Assembly: GCA_015350385.1 (NCBI GenBank)
Contig: WNKI01000004.1
Location: 1,798,170-1,862,169, forward strand
Origin: Aculops lycopersici
Lineage: Eukaryota; Arthropoda; Arachnida; Trombidiformes; Eriophyidae
Length of the DNA: 64,000 bases
Direction of reading: 5' to 3'
Part shown: in pieces, positions 32,501 through 40,389 of the stretch
Layout of the letters: every line of letters begins with the position of its first letter
How positions within the stretch are numbered: the first letter of the stretch is position 1
The notes under the pieces: model-generated
Database searches by the model: none
Told to the model about the DNA's origin: nothing
What the model saw: only the letters and a program-made list of their open reading frames with translations
Program-made: the position numbers and the translations under genes

Positions 32501-35290
32501 TTGGAGTCTCTCTAGAGCATCGAATTCTTCCAGCATAGCCTCTGTCCAGCGTTCGTGATCGGGTCGCTTCATTGCTTGTGCAAAAGTCTCTGGGTCCGGG
32601 GATTCTGTAGTTGCGTAATTGGCAGAGTGTTTTGTTGTTTTGCTTAAAAGACCAAAGAAGTCCTTGTAGCTGCGGCTGCTATGGGTGCTGCTCTTAGGTT
32701 CTCCATTATTCAATTCATCAATGTTTGAGTAAATCCCTTCTTGCTCAAGTGCTGAGAGGAATGATTCGTTGTTATTGGTTTGTGGCGACATTGGTGTGGG
32801 TTTGAAGTGGATTAAGTTGGCTGGATCTACATTAGGAGTGTCGCTAAGTATAGGATCCGCTCGAGGTGTCGGGTTGATCGTGAATTGGGTCTTTCCGGTT
32901 TTCGATGGTTCTCTTATTGGGCTTATATTTGAGTAGATGCTTTCAACTTCGTCTGGTATCTCTTCAATGTTTTCATTAAGGATTGGAATTGTTACCATCT
33001 CGTTGCCAGTATGTTGGTCTTCGCTTTGTGTTTGCATCATTCCATAAGAATCGAGGAAGTTAACATTGCAACTTATGATAATTTTGTTGCAATTCGGGTC
33101 GAGAAAACGATAGGTATTGAAGGTGTCGGTATAGCCCATAAAGATAACTTTGCTTCCTTTCTCGTCAAATTTTGAGAGGTTGCTCGTCTTGAGAATTATG
33201 GCATGCTGTCCAAAGATGCGAAGGTTTTTCACATTTGGTTTCACTCCAAAATACATCTCGTAAGGTGTCATATCCTTGAGGCTGGCAAAAGATCTGTTGA
33301 GCACGTAGTTTGCGGTGTAGACTGCTTCGGGCCAGAAAGGCTTGGGAATTTTGTTAGCGTTGAGAAGGGTTCTCGCAATGTTTAGAGTAGTTTGGATTTC
33401 CCGCTCGATTGTCCCGTTTTGTTGTGCTGTGTATGTGGCAGAGTTATGGTGTGTGATTCCTTTCATAAGACAAAATTGTTTCATGCTCTCGTTGACGAAT
33501 TCGCTACCGTTATCGCTAATAATTTTTAAGAGTTTGTTGCCGGTCTCTAACTCAACCCTGTTAATTATGCGTATCAGTGTTTGTGGTATTAGTGATTTTG
33601 AAGCTAGGCAAGTGCTGAAGCGGAAACCGGAGAACTCGTCTTTGATTTGTAAAACGAACATGGAGCCATTGTATCCAACGGGGGATTTGATTGGTCCCAT
33701 TGTGTCTACGTGTATCACTAGTCCTGGTTGCTGTGCCTTGGGCGACGTTCTGGTGGGGTGGCTTGCCTTTTTGCATTTGTTAATCATGCAGTCTTCACAA
33801 ATGATCTTGTTGCTTGATCCAATGTCTAAACCTGCGACAGCTTTAGAATTAGCCATTCTCTTGATTGTGTCCATTGATATATGTCCAAAACGGCGATGCC
33901 AATCTTCTATCGTTGCTGCGTTGCACCTAATCATTGGTTCTCTTGTGTCTAGGACTTTTAGCTTGGCGATGTAGAGTCCTCCTTTGAGGTGCGCGACTAA
34001 CATTATCTTTCCTTTGTGCATTACAATCAATTTTCCATTCTCTGTCATTGTTTTCATCCCAAGTCGATCAACTGTTGGGATGGAGAATAAATTAGATCCG
34101 AGTTTTGGGACCCACAGAGCCTCCATTGTACCGGAGTCAGTCGTTATCGTTCCGTATCCTATGGCTGGGGTTGAGTTCTTGTCTCCCATGTGGACAGGGA
34201 CAGGTTTGGAGAACTCACAATAATTAGTTAGCCAGGAGCGGTGGCTTGTCATGTGTGCAGAGCATCCAGAGTCAGCGATCCAAGTAGATGTATTTAGCTC
34301 TTCGCTCGATGCTACAAATGAAAAGTGTTCTGTTGCGTCTGTTATATGAGGCGAGAATTGGTAGAATGGGCTGGGGTCGTGATTGTCTGTTGATGCTATT
34401 TTGGCATGTTGGTCCATTGTTGTTGTGTTAGTGTTGCAGACTTTTGCATGTTGTTTTGGATCCTTGTCGGCTAGGGCGCGACAATCACTGCTGTCATGCT
34501 TGTCAGTTTTATGGAAAGTACACCATTTCTTTGGGTTGTTCTTGTTGTTCGAGTTGTTTGGCTTGTTTTGTCGAGGTTTAGGTGGGTTAATGTGGCGGTG
34601 CTTGATAGGGCAGTTTCTTGGACACATTGGTCCTCGTTCGTTAGTTGATGCATAGAGTGCGTGGGGCTCGGTGGTCGAGAGAGTGTCCTTATAACTGTTG
34701 ATGGCGGAAATGAGCTCGTTGAGGGTTGGCTCTGTTTCTCGCATCTGCCAGTTTCTTAGCCAGTCGTTAAATTCCTCTGGGAGTGCATGTTCGATTGCTC
34801 CTATTAGGGCGCTGTCATCGATGGCTACCTTTCGTGATTTCATCGTCGCGTAAACGCATTGGAGGTCGCTAATGCCTTGGCTGACTTCGGATACTGAAGG
34901 TATCTTAGTGGTCCAAAGTTTGATCCATAGATTATTCACTGCCCGTTTTGATTTTACCTCATAGATATTTGTTAGTGTTGTCCATATCTCATGGGCAGTT
35001 GTGCAATGAGTGATTCGATTGCGATGATGTTTGTCTATAGATAGGACGAGAAAGGTCTTCGCCGATTTGCTCTTCCTGTCGTGCTCGAGGTTCACAGAGG
35101 ATGGTGCTGACGGTGCTGAATGCCCTGTTATATCTTCTTGTTTGTGTGATATTGATAGGGTGCTTGGGTAGAAGACGTATCTCTCTAGATTGTGTTGTTC
35201 AATTATGCTGGTCACGACAAATTTCCAATCATTGAAATTCTTGTCCGTGAGAACGGCGTCGCGAGGTATCTCAAGTCGGTCAATCGACAT
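29504..35290 (-). CDS. Gag-Pol-Env single polyprotein of element B
   Basis: 1928 residues from ATG at 35290. In order: UBN2-type gag; knuckle variant CTFHKTDKHDSSDC (CHHC rather than CCHC); protease WIADSGCSAHMT; pre-integrase WHRRFGHIS; integrase with HVDTMG, SDNGSEFVN and a Glu in NGTIERE; reverse transcriptase with YVDDA; RNase H with CDANFAG and ESEFVSL; and the pol end DIFTKPLG. The frame then runs straight into Met at 31096 and a good signal peptide (MSKIVLLMATICCFLTISNG), starting a ~530-residue envelope-like part: a furin-type RKKR near 30763-30776 followed by a Gly-rich hydrophobic segment, a helical region, conserved cysteines and a C-terminal anchor near 29590-29640 with a Pro-rich tail. 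No stop or frameshift separates pol from env. Env could come from a spliced RNA or by processing; the sequence does not decide. Confidence 0.92.
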   Translation of the reverse strand: MSIDRLEIPRDAVLTDKNFNDWKFVVTSIIEQHNLERYVFYPSTLSISHKQEDITGHSAPSAPSSVNLEHDRKSKSAKTFLVLSIDKHHRNRITHCTTAHEIWTTLTNIYEVKSKRAVNNLWIKLWTTKIPSVSEVSQGISDLQCVYATMKSRKVAIDDSALIGAIEHALPEEFNDWLRNWQMRETEPTLNELISAINSYKDTLSTTEPHALYASTNERGPMCPRNCPIKHRHINPPKPRQNKPNNSNNKNNPKKWCTFHKTDKHDSSDCRALADKDPKQHAKVCNTNTTTMDQHAKIASTDNHDPSPFYQFSPHITDATEHFSFVASSEELNTSTWIADSGCSAHMTSHRSWLTNYCEFSKPVPVHMGDKNSTPAIGYGTITTDSGTMEALWVPKLGSNLFSIPTVDRLGMKTMTENGKLIVMHKGKIMLVAHLKGGLYIAKLKVLDTREPMIRCNAATIEDWHRRFGHISMDTIKRMANSKAVAGLDIGSSNKIICEDCMINKCKKASHPTRTSPKAQQPGLVIHVDTMGPIKSPVGYNGSMFVLQIKDEFSGFRFSTCLASKSLIPQTLIRIINRVELETGNKLLKIISDNGSEFVNESMKQFCLMKGITHHNSATYTAQQNGTIEREIQTTLNIARTLLNANKIPKPFWPEAVYTANYVLNRSFASLKDMTPYEMYFGVKPNVKNLRIFGQHAIILKTSNLSKFDEKGSKVIFMGYTDTFNTYRFLDPNCNKIIISCNVNFLDSYGMMQTQSEDQHTGNEMVTIPILNENIEEIPDEVESIYSNISPIREPSKTGKTQFTINPTPRADPILSDTPNVDPANLIHFKPTPMSPQTNNNESFLSALEQEGIYSNIDELNNGEPKSSTHSSRSYKDFFGLLSKTTKHSANYATTESPDPETFAQAMKRPDHERWTEAMLEEFDALERLQVISLVDRPKNANVVSSRWVLAIKRTTGGDIIRYRARFVARGFTQEKGKDYELTYSPVCDVSAIRLLFAYAAAHKLSITQFDVSTAFLHGDLDEDVYVEPPPGYNTDKSKVFKLHKSLYGLKQAAKQWSTKFANIMKDLGFTQLRSDDCIFRKPNPLIILAIYVDDALIISDTKQTALTLISDLRKSFDIKIIDTNIFLGFQYIIHPNGSITLHQKAYVQRSVDKFGMTTANSMASPETTTDTIDSEPVDSGCPYREAVGTLNYAAVTTRPDISHATSVAARASANPTKADWTKIKRIFRYLNGTIDLGITYHPHGDRSISGFCDANFAGCTETFKSTSGYIFYYAGGPISWHSKRQSITVTSACESEFVSLCTATKEAVWLRNLGLELQIIKPEAVLIKCDNTSTIKIAENEKAAKRTRHLGAQIHYPKEQIENKIIKVDFIPGREQPADIFTKPLGPQAFVPNRDKIMSKIVLLMATICCFLTISNGHKFNSINPIVYEPTGNFILEEITDYTIDFTFIDTCTFIHDTEDHIWEELKVDEQTKQTVIGQCEKNYSKGWLPLIRNIDHLHAPNTIRKKRGLIGDIALGGSAFMLGACTSNLIKSTLSIFGYKDEETVKYQEIQAHLKSVEERIEDFSKNFNITTHFNDVITDAITKLSKQVTQNTMELRKLQQSMPKLSLIISHMESTIATRSEQLGGIIAAFKRGKLATNHMAGLIGMEELLDVNEDDTEMRSIIKTRDDTIQFHFTIKKASSESKVIRIRNFDHWSYKNDKPCIMRYAGNDFAVFNTTNNCLLSIQSPTRRFLYDECIKNNTVDKRLSNWKCDEHDEMFPINSFITSPQYNYIYCYKDTITFKNGTYDCPPEVFKLPVDTAFISGNQEIKFTPRRRITVIRKIMDPFIEEIHQDQYNFTQPDPNDLMQSMRELKLINQQLKDNNVINIGYKTVETYKWPIGSLTTLIFILIIIYIFNSRKSQYKGPKPPQRPPPTCPRTYIDPCVQ

Positions 35291-35400
35291 ATTGATGTTA
35301 TAATTAATTTGTTGTTGAGGATCTTGAGTTCTTAATGATATTAATGATAGTTGGGTGTGTTATTGGGCGGAAAAACGTTGTTTTTCTCTTTGTTATTGTT

Positions 35401-35632
35401 CGCACACGTGGCTGTGTGCTTGTGCGGAAAAATGCTTGTTTTTCTCTGTGTTGTTGTTCGCACACGTGGCTGTGTGCTTGTGCGGAAAAATGCTTGTTTT
35501 TCTCTTTGTTATTGTTCGCACACGTGGCTGTGTGCTTGTGCGGAAAAATGCTTGTTTTTCTCTGTGTTGTTGTTCGCACACGTGGCTGTGTGCTTGTGCG
35601 GAAAAATGCTTGTTTTTCTCTTTGTTATTGTT
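35401..35632. repeat. 58-bp tandem repeat, four copies, in the leader of element B
   Basis: Units start at 35401, 35459, 35517 and 35575 with CGCACACGTGG; a degenerate partial unit precedes them. Each unit holds a short inverted repeat, CACAC...GTGTG. Alternate units differ at a few positions. They lie in the untranslated leader between the 5' LTR and gag, where copia-type elements keep packaging and translation signals. Confidence 0.9.
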
Positions 35633-36103
35633 TTTGATCGGAGCTGTGTAAGAGTTTTGTCTTGTTTAGCTCGATTATTTTGTGTGAATTGTAGCTATGT
35701 CTGTCTTTTATTTAATTACTCTGGGTTAGCTAGACTGTGGAGTCTGAAATCCGTAGGTAATCAAATAGTTTATGACGTTAGACTTCGCGTTTAATTCTTT
35801 TGGGGTGGGAAAGGGTAGGATGAGTCCCCAGTACTGATGTTTTCGGAAAAACACGTTCCACGGTTATCAAACCTTTTGTTTTATCACTATCAGCGTAGGT
35901 TTTGCACTCCTCGAACTAATTATCAAATCGGAAGTCTAGTTTGGCGGCTAGATACACCAATTGATAATGCAGGCTCGTAGGTGGTACCCCTTTTTACTGA
36001 TAGTGTGGATGGGAATTGGGTGACAATTTTGCTACAAAAGGTGAATTTTGATTTGTGGTTGTTAAGTACTTGAGGAAATAATGACGTTTGTCTTTTTATT
36101 TTA

Positions 36104-36114
36104 CCCTGCTACCA
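36104..36114 (-). other. Primer-binding site of element B
   Basis: On the element strand TGGTAGCAGGG directly follows the LTR end CAACA. As in element A this resembles the complement of initiator tRNA-Met 3' end. Confidence 0.75.
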
Positions 36115-36438
36115 TGTTGAGAAGTGAACAGTTGAACGATTATTTTGTAACTGACGACTTTCTACGTCGACGTCCTTTATTTATATACTGGTGTTCGCTT
36201 CTACGTACAGCGGCTCTCCGCATCGCGTAGCAGCGTGGCGCGCGTCGTACAGTGAGCGCGTCGTACAGTGAGCGCTTCCGGTGAGCGCGTCGCTCGCACA
36301 AGTGGCGCGTGAAATTTGAATTCTGTGCGGTCACTCGCTGCAGTGCAGCGTGCATCGTACATCTTCGGTGTGTGCGTCTTGCATCCTCGGTGCGTGCATC
36401 TTGCACCATTGGTGCGTGTGCTTTAGTATATTCCAACA
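36115..36438 (-). repeat. 5' LTR of element B
   Basis: 324 bp with the same TGTTG...CAACA ends as 29157-29496, lacking one 16-bp unit. Confidence 0.93.
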
Positions 36439-36555
36439 CAACTTCCCAGCTCGCAGTCCGAGCTGAACTGGGAACTGGCAGAACTGCGAGCTGGGAAATC
36501 CAGTCCCGGACTGCGAACTGGATTTTACAGTCCAGCTCCCATCCCTACCTGTGCT

Positions 36556-36778
36556 TCTCTTTGATCGTTTTGCATGTGACACTAAGTGCTTTTCAGACTG
36601 AATCTCTCAGAGAGTGTTCCATATACTCTTGTGCATAGACTCTGCCTGCACGACCGTCACTGGCGAGGTTGTTTTGTTTTGGATAAATTTCATGTTGTAT
36701 TATGATTTAGGATAACTTATATAATAACTTTTATTACATTTTCAGGGCATCTCAGGGTTGAAAATATAATCACTCAAG
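36556..36778 (+). promoter_or_regulatory. NDUFS3 5' region with probable UTR intron
   Basis: About 220 bp between the transposon block and the NDUFS3 ATG. A pyrimidine-rich acceptor, ATTACATTTTCAG, ends at 36745; a weak donor GAG|GTTGTT at 36668 would give a 78-bp intron. In-frame stops precede the ATG, so this part is untranslated. Confidence 0.4.
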
Positions 36779-37414
36779 ATGACCACCCACATGCTAAAAT
36801 TAGTGCAAGAGTGCCTGCCCAAATTTGTGCAAATAGGAAGAGTCACTTTTCAGAAGGAGGCCGAACTTTGTATAGCCCCAAGTGGTGTTTTACCAGTACT
36901 AAGCTTTCTCAAACACCATCATCAAACTCAATTCACAAATATTGTTGATATCGCCGGTTTGGATGTGCCTGCAAGGCAGAACAGATTTGAGATAGTATAC
37001 AATCTGTTATCTATCAATCACAATGCAAGAATTAGAGTGAAAACCTACACTGATGAACTAACACCCATTGACTCGGCCACTGCCATCTACAAGGGTGCTG
37101 ATTGGTATGAGAGAGAAATTTGGGATATGTTTGGAGTTATGTTTAGTGGCCATCACGATCTAAGGCGTATCTTGACCGACTATGGATTTGAGGGCCATCC
37201 ATTCAGGAAAGACTTTCCTCTCACAGGTTACGAGGAGATCAGATTTGATGACGAGAAGAAGCAGGTAGTCTATGAACCTCTAGAGTTAGCCCAAGAGTTT
37301 AGAAAGTTTGAATTAACGCCAACATGGGAGCAATTTCCCGAATTTAAACAGGCAAATGAAGACCAGGCGAAACTAGATGCTCCAGTTGAGGAGAAGCCAG
37401 TCGAGAAGAAGTAA
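36779..37414 (+). CDS. NDUFS3: NADH dehydrogenase iron-sulfur protein 3 (complex I 30 kDa subunit)
   Basis: 211 residues. NDUFS3 is a core subunit of the peripheral arm of mitochondrial complex I. The family signature is plain: RQNRFEIVYNLLS, RVKTYTDELTPI, WYEREIWDMFGV and LRRILTDYGFEGHPFRKDFP. The C-terminal domain is complete, with an acidic/Lys tail. The N-terminus starts at about residue 50-60 of typical family members, and no mitochondrial presequence is visible. An in-frame TAA lies 12 bp upstream of this ATG, so any presequence would need an upstream exon; none is seen in the short flanks not occupied by transposons. AATAAA overlaps the stop (37414-37419). Convergent with Gemin6, 74 bp apart. 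Confidence 0.92.
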   Translation: MTTHMLKLVQECLPKFVQIGRVTFQKEAELCIAPSGVLPVLSFLKHHHQTQFTNIVDIAGLDVPARQNRFEIVYNLLSINHNARIRVKTYTDELTPIDSATAIYKGADWYEREIWDMFGVMFSGHHDLRRILTDYGFEGHPFRKDFPLTGYEEIRFDDEKKQVVYEPLELAQEFRKFELTPTWEQFPEFKQANEDQAKLDAPVEEKPVEKK

Positions 37415-37488
37415 ATAAAAGTTGAAATTCGTTGACATCTAAGATACAGATCTACTTTCATAACTAAATGCCTACAGAAATTCTTTCA

Positions 37489-38019
37489 TCAATCAGCCAG
37501 CGCTAATTTGACCAGATATATGATTCTCTTTGTGATGGTACTTGTCGAGCCGACATAATCTTTAGGACTATCGTAAGGCGGTCTAATTCTCACGGTAGTT
37601 GCAACAATGATTTCGTTAGAAACTGGATGGACTTCAATCGGTATCCTGCTGGCTTTGAACCAATTTTCAATGCGATCCCTTCTAGCTCGGAGCTTTTCTT
37701 CGGTTAGATTGTGATCTTTATACTTCTCTGCAAAGAATGGATTTGTCCCGAGTCTATCTCGACCATCTGCCTCTACAAGTATGGCAACCTCATCAGGCTT
37801 AAGAGAGTTTGGTATATTCGTACGTTCTACTCCGATTATACCATGACCAAGTACTAATATGTTCTTCGTGACCTTTGAATCTTCAATATCACACAATATC
37901 ATTGACATGCTTATTGGATCGACAACTTTCAAGTACCCAGTGTGTGATGCCTGGTACTTGGATATGACTCTCACATGATGGTATTGTTGCTTTGCTATTG
38001 AGTTATAGTCTGAGATCAT
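37489..38019 (-). CDS. Gemin6: Gemin6, SMN complex subunit
   Basis: 176 residues. Gemin6 pairs with Gemin7 in the SMN complex that loads Sm rings on spliceosomal snRNAs. The N-terminal Sm-like fold shows GYLKVVDPISMSMILCDI, then GHGIIGVER. The C-terminal half matches the family's second domain: an ERK-like charged helix (LTEEKLRARRDRIENWFK), RIPIEV, and RIRPPYDSPKDYVGST. Length is close to human GEMIN6 (167). Single exon; divergent from TM9SF2. Named from recalled similarity at modest identity. Confidence 0.78.
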   Translation of the reverse strand: MISDYNSIAKQQYHHVRVISKYQASHTGYLKVVDPISMSMILCDIEDSKVTKNILVLGHGIIGVERTNIPNSLKPDEVAILVEADGRDRLGTNPFFAEKYKDHNLTEEKLRARRDRIENWFKASRIPIEVHPVSNEIIVATTVRIRPPYDSPKDYVGSTSTITKRIIYLVKLALAD

Positions 38020-38355
38020 GATTTACACCCCTTGAGGTAGTTGATTGCTTATTATAATTACCTATGGGATGCCATTTGCTATGCTGTCATTCTTAACCAA
38101 CAATATGGCATGATCTTTAGGAATATTCACAGAATAAAATGAAAATATTTAGAACTTATAACCTGCGCATCGTATTGCAAAGATGGAATTTTCATTGTTT
38201 GGCCTTTAACGCTTTACGACCCCCACGCGCAATGGCCATACAGCGGCGCGTTACTGGGTAAATTTGCGAGCCATGTCAATTGTCTTCTATTCCATTCGAG
38301 TGACTACTATTACATGATGGTTATATAATCATTACCTAATGAAAAATAATAAATA
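38020..38355. promoter_or_regulatory. Divergent promoter between Gemin6 and TM9SF2
   Basis: 336 bp between start codons, no coding content. A GC-rich patch (ACGACCCCCACGCGC) near 38218 stands out in otherwise AT-rich DNA. Confidence 0.45.
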
Positions 38356-40356
38356 ATGACAATCAAATATATTTATGCACACCAGATTCGCTGGTTACTG
38401 ATATTATACGCTATCTCACAACCAGCCTCGGCATTCTACCTACCTGGATTAGCTCCCGTCAACTATTGCAAAGCTAACAAGACCACCGAAAGCTGCAGGT
38501 CAGATGTCAAATTATTTGTCAACCGGCTTGATTCAGAACAGTCTGCCTTACCATATGAGTATAGTTATTTCGACTTCTGTAGCTCAAATTCAGACGAGTA
38601 TCCAGTAGAAAATTTAGGACAAATTGTATTCGGCGAGCGAATTCGCCCATCTCCGTATGAGATATCATTCTTGAAGAATGAGCCATGTAAATTTCTTTGT
38701 AACAAAAAGTACGATTTAAGCAATAGCGATGATGTCGACAAGGTTAATAGATTGCGTAAGGGTGTGATGGAGAACTACCAGCACCATTGGATTGTTGACA
38801 ACATGCCAGTTACATGGTGTTACCAAACCGAAGATGATCAGCAATATTGTACCGTTGGCTTCCCTATGGGATGTTATGTAAACGAGCGCGGCATCGGACA
38901 GAATGCCTGCCTAATGAGTCCCGACTTCAATCAACCAAACTCCTACTACATATTCAATCATGTCAACATCAAAATCACCTATCACTCCGGGGAGAATGAG
39001 GCCTGGGGCACTGCATTCGGTGGCGAGGGCGGCAGGATTACCTCGGTCAAGATTGAGCCACGAAGTATCAAGTATAACTCAAAACCAGATTCCCAGTCTT
39101 GCTTCCAAGAAAAGCCAGAGTTACTGGCAATCCCAGCCGATAATAGAAATGACAAGATCGACATCTACTATACGTATTCGGTAGAATATGTCAAGGACAA
39201 CAGCGTCAAGTGGTCCTCGAGATGGGATTATATTCTCGGATCCTCGGCCCATACCAATATTCAATGGTTTTCTATATTGAACTCTCTGGTCATTGTCCTA
39301 TTTTTGACTGGTATGGTTGCCATGATTCTACTGAGAACCTTGCACAAAGATATTGCAAGATACAATCAAATTGATTTAGAGGATGATGCACAAGAGGAGT
39401 TTGGTTGGAAACTGGTTCACGGTGACATCTTCAGGCCACCACCACATTCCATGCTACTTTCAGTCTTCCTAGGAAGTGGAGTTCAAGTTTTTTGTATGAC
39501 CCTAGCGACACTATTCTTCGCTTGCCTTGGATTTACATCGCCAGCAAATAGAGGATCCTTAATGACTTGCGCTTTGGTTCTATTTGTTTGCCTCGGTACA
39601 CCTGCAGGATATGTGTCTGCAAGATTGTGCAAGTTTTTCGGCGACCCAAGATGGCATTTGAATATCCTATTAACAGCACTATTATGCCCCGGAATCGTCT
39701 TCTCACTGTTCTTTGTTATGAACTTAATCCTATGGACCGAATCCAGCTCGGCGGCGGTACCATTCGGAACCCTAATTGGACTACTTGCAATGTGGATGCT
39801 TGTCTCACTGCCTCTTACTTTTATTGGTGCCTACTTTGGATTCAAGAAGCCAGTTTTATCTCAACCAACACGTACAAATCAGATCCCTCGCCAAATACCT
39901 GACCAGTCCATTTATACGCAACCAATGCCAGGAATTATTATGGGCGGCATCCTACCCTTTGGCTGCATATTCATTCAGCTATTCTTTATTCTCAACAGTT
40001 TATGGTCAAATCAAATGTACTACATGTTTGGCTTTTTATTCTTAGTATTCATAATATTGGTTATAACCTGCAGTGAAACAACTATATTACTATGCTATTT
40101 CCACCTGTGTGCCGAGGATCATGCTTGGTGGTGGCGATCCTATTTAACAAGTGGATTTGCAGCATTCTACCTCTTCGTGTACTGTGTCCACTACTTCATC
40201 TCGAAGATGGCAATATCAGGATTTGTATCAACTTTATTATACTTTGGATACACGTTAATCATGGTTTTCCTCTTTTTCCTCCTAACCGGAACTGTGGGTT
40301 TCTTCGCCTGCTTTTGGTTCGTTAGAAGAATTTACTCGACCATCAAGGTAGATTAA
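38356..40356 (+). CDS. TM9SF2: Transmembrane 9 superfamily member 2
   Basis: 666 residues, single exon; human TM9SF2 has 663. These nine-pass proteins of the Golgi and endosomes help sort membrane proteins and set glycosphingolipid synthesis. Signal peptide 1-26, then the lumenal start FYLPGLAPVNYC and VNRLDSEQSALPYEYSYFDFC, which identify the TM9SF2/4 branch. Nine hydrophobic segments follow, the first near residue 310 and the rest from about 370. The region VHGDIFRPP and the last loop HAWWWRSYLTSG are conserved in the family. The C-terminus ends KVD, a variant of the KxD/E signal used for coatomer-dependent Golgi retention. Convergent with the NRF6-like gene, stop codons 33 bp apart. Confidence 0.95.
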   Translation: MTIKYIYAHQIRWLLILYAISQPASAFYLPGLAPVNYCKANKTTESCRSDVKLFVNRLDSEQSALPYEYSYFDFCSSNSDEYPVENLGQIVFGERIRPSPYEISFLKNEPCKFLCNKKYDLSNSDDVDKVNRLRKGVMENYQHHWIVDNMPVTWCYQTEDDQQYCTVGFPMGCYVNERGIGQNACLMSPDFNQPNSYYIFNHVNIKITYHSGENEAWGTAFGGEGGRITSVKIEPRSIKYNSKPDSQSCFQEKPELLAIPADNRNDKIDIYYTYSVEYVKDNSVKWSSRWDYILGSSAHTNIQWFSILNSLVIVLFLTGMVAMILLRTLHKDIARYNQIDLEDDAQEEFGWKLVHGDIFRPPPHSMLLSVFLGSGVQVFCMTLATLFFACLGFTSPANRGSLMTCALVLFVCLGTPAGYVSARLCKFFGDPRWHLNILLTALLCPGIVFSLFFVMNLILWTESSSAAVPFGTLIGLLAMWMLVSLPLTFIGAYFGFKKPVLSQPTRTNQIPRQIPDQSIYTQPMPGIIMGGILPFGCIFIQLFFILNSLWSNQMYYMFGFLFLVFIILVITCSETTILLCYFHLCAEDHAWWWRSYLTSGFAAFYLFVYCVHYFISKMAISGFVSTLLYFGYTLIMVFLFFLLTGTVGFFACFWFVRRIYSTIKVD

Positions 40357-40389
40357 TACATTAAACTAATCATCTCGCTTGATTAACTT

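Larger units (their letters stand above)
29152..36443 (-). mobile_element. Copia-type LTR retrotransposon with in-frame env (element B)
   Basis: A complete minus-strand insertion with target duplication CAACT at 29152-29156 and 36439-36443. LTRs are 340 bp (left) and 324 bp (right); by eye they differ only by a 16-bp repeat-unit indel. One uninterrupted 1928-codon frame spans gag to env. It is nested in the hAT-like element. Domain order is Ty1/copia. With both ends and the whole frame intact it may be an active copy. Confidence 0.95.
28443..36547. mobile_element. Non-autonomous hAT-like DNA transposon, split by element B
   Basis: Terminal inverted repeats TAGGGATGGGAGCTG (28443-28457) and its exact complement (36533-36547) are flanked by an 8-bp duplication, CCTGTGCT, at 28435-28442 and 36548-36555. 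An 8-bp duplication and a TAGGG end fit the hAT superfamily. Removing element B leaves about 0.82 kb with no transposase frame. Both ends carry many subterminal CAGTCCG/CGGACTG copies, as hAT transposase-binding sites often do. Element B sits at 29157-36438, so the DNA transposon arrived first. Confidence 0.85.

Noticed and set aside
35401..35632. CRISPR array
   Set aside because: Contiguous tandem units without unique spacers, inside a retrotransposon leader of a eukaryote.
35335..35794. Cys-rich frames over the 58-bp repeats
   Set aside because: Three frames on one strand are open because the repeat lacks stops; the unit length is not a multiple of three.
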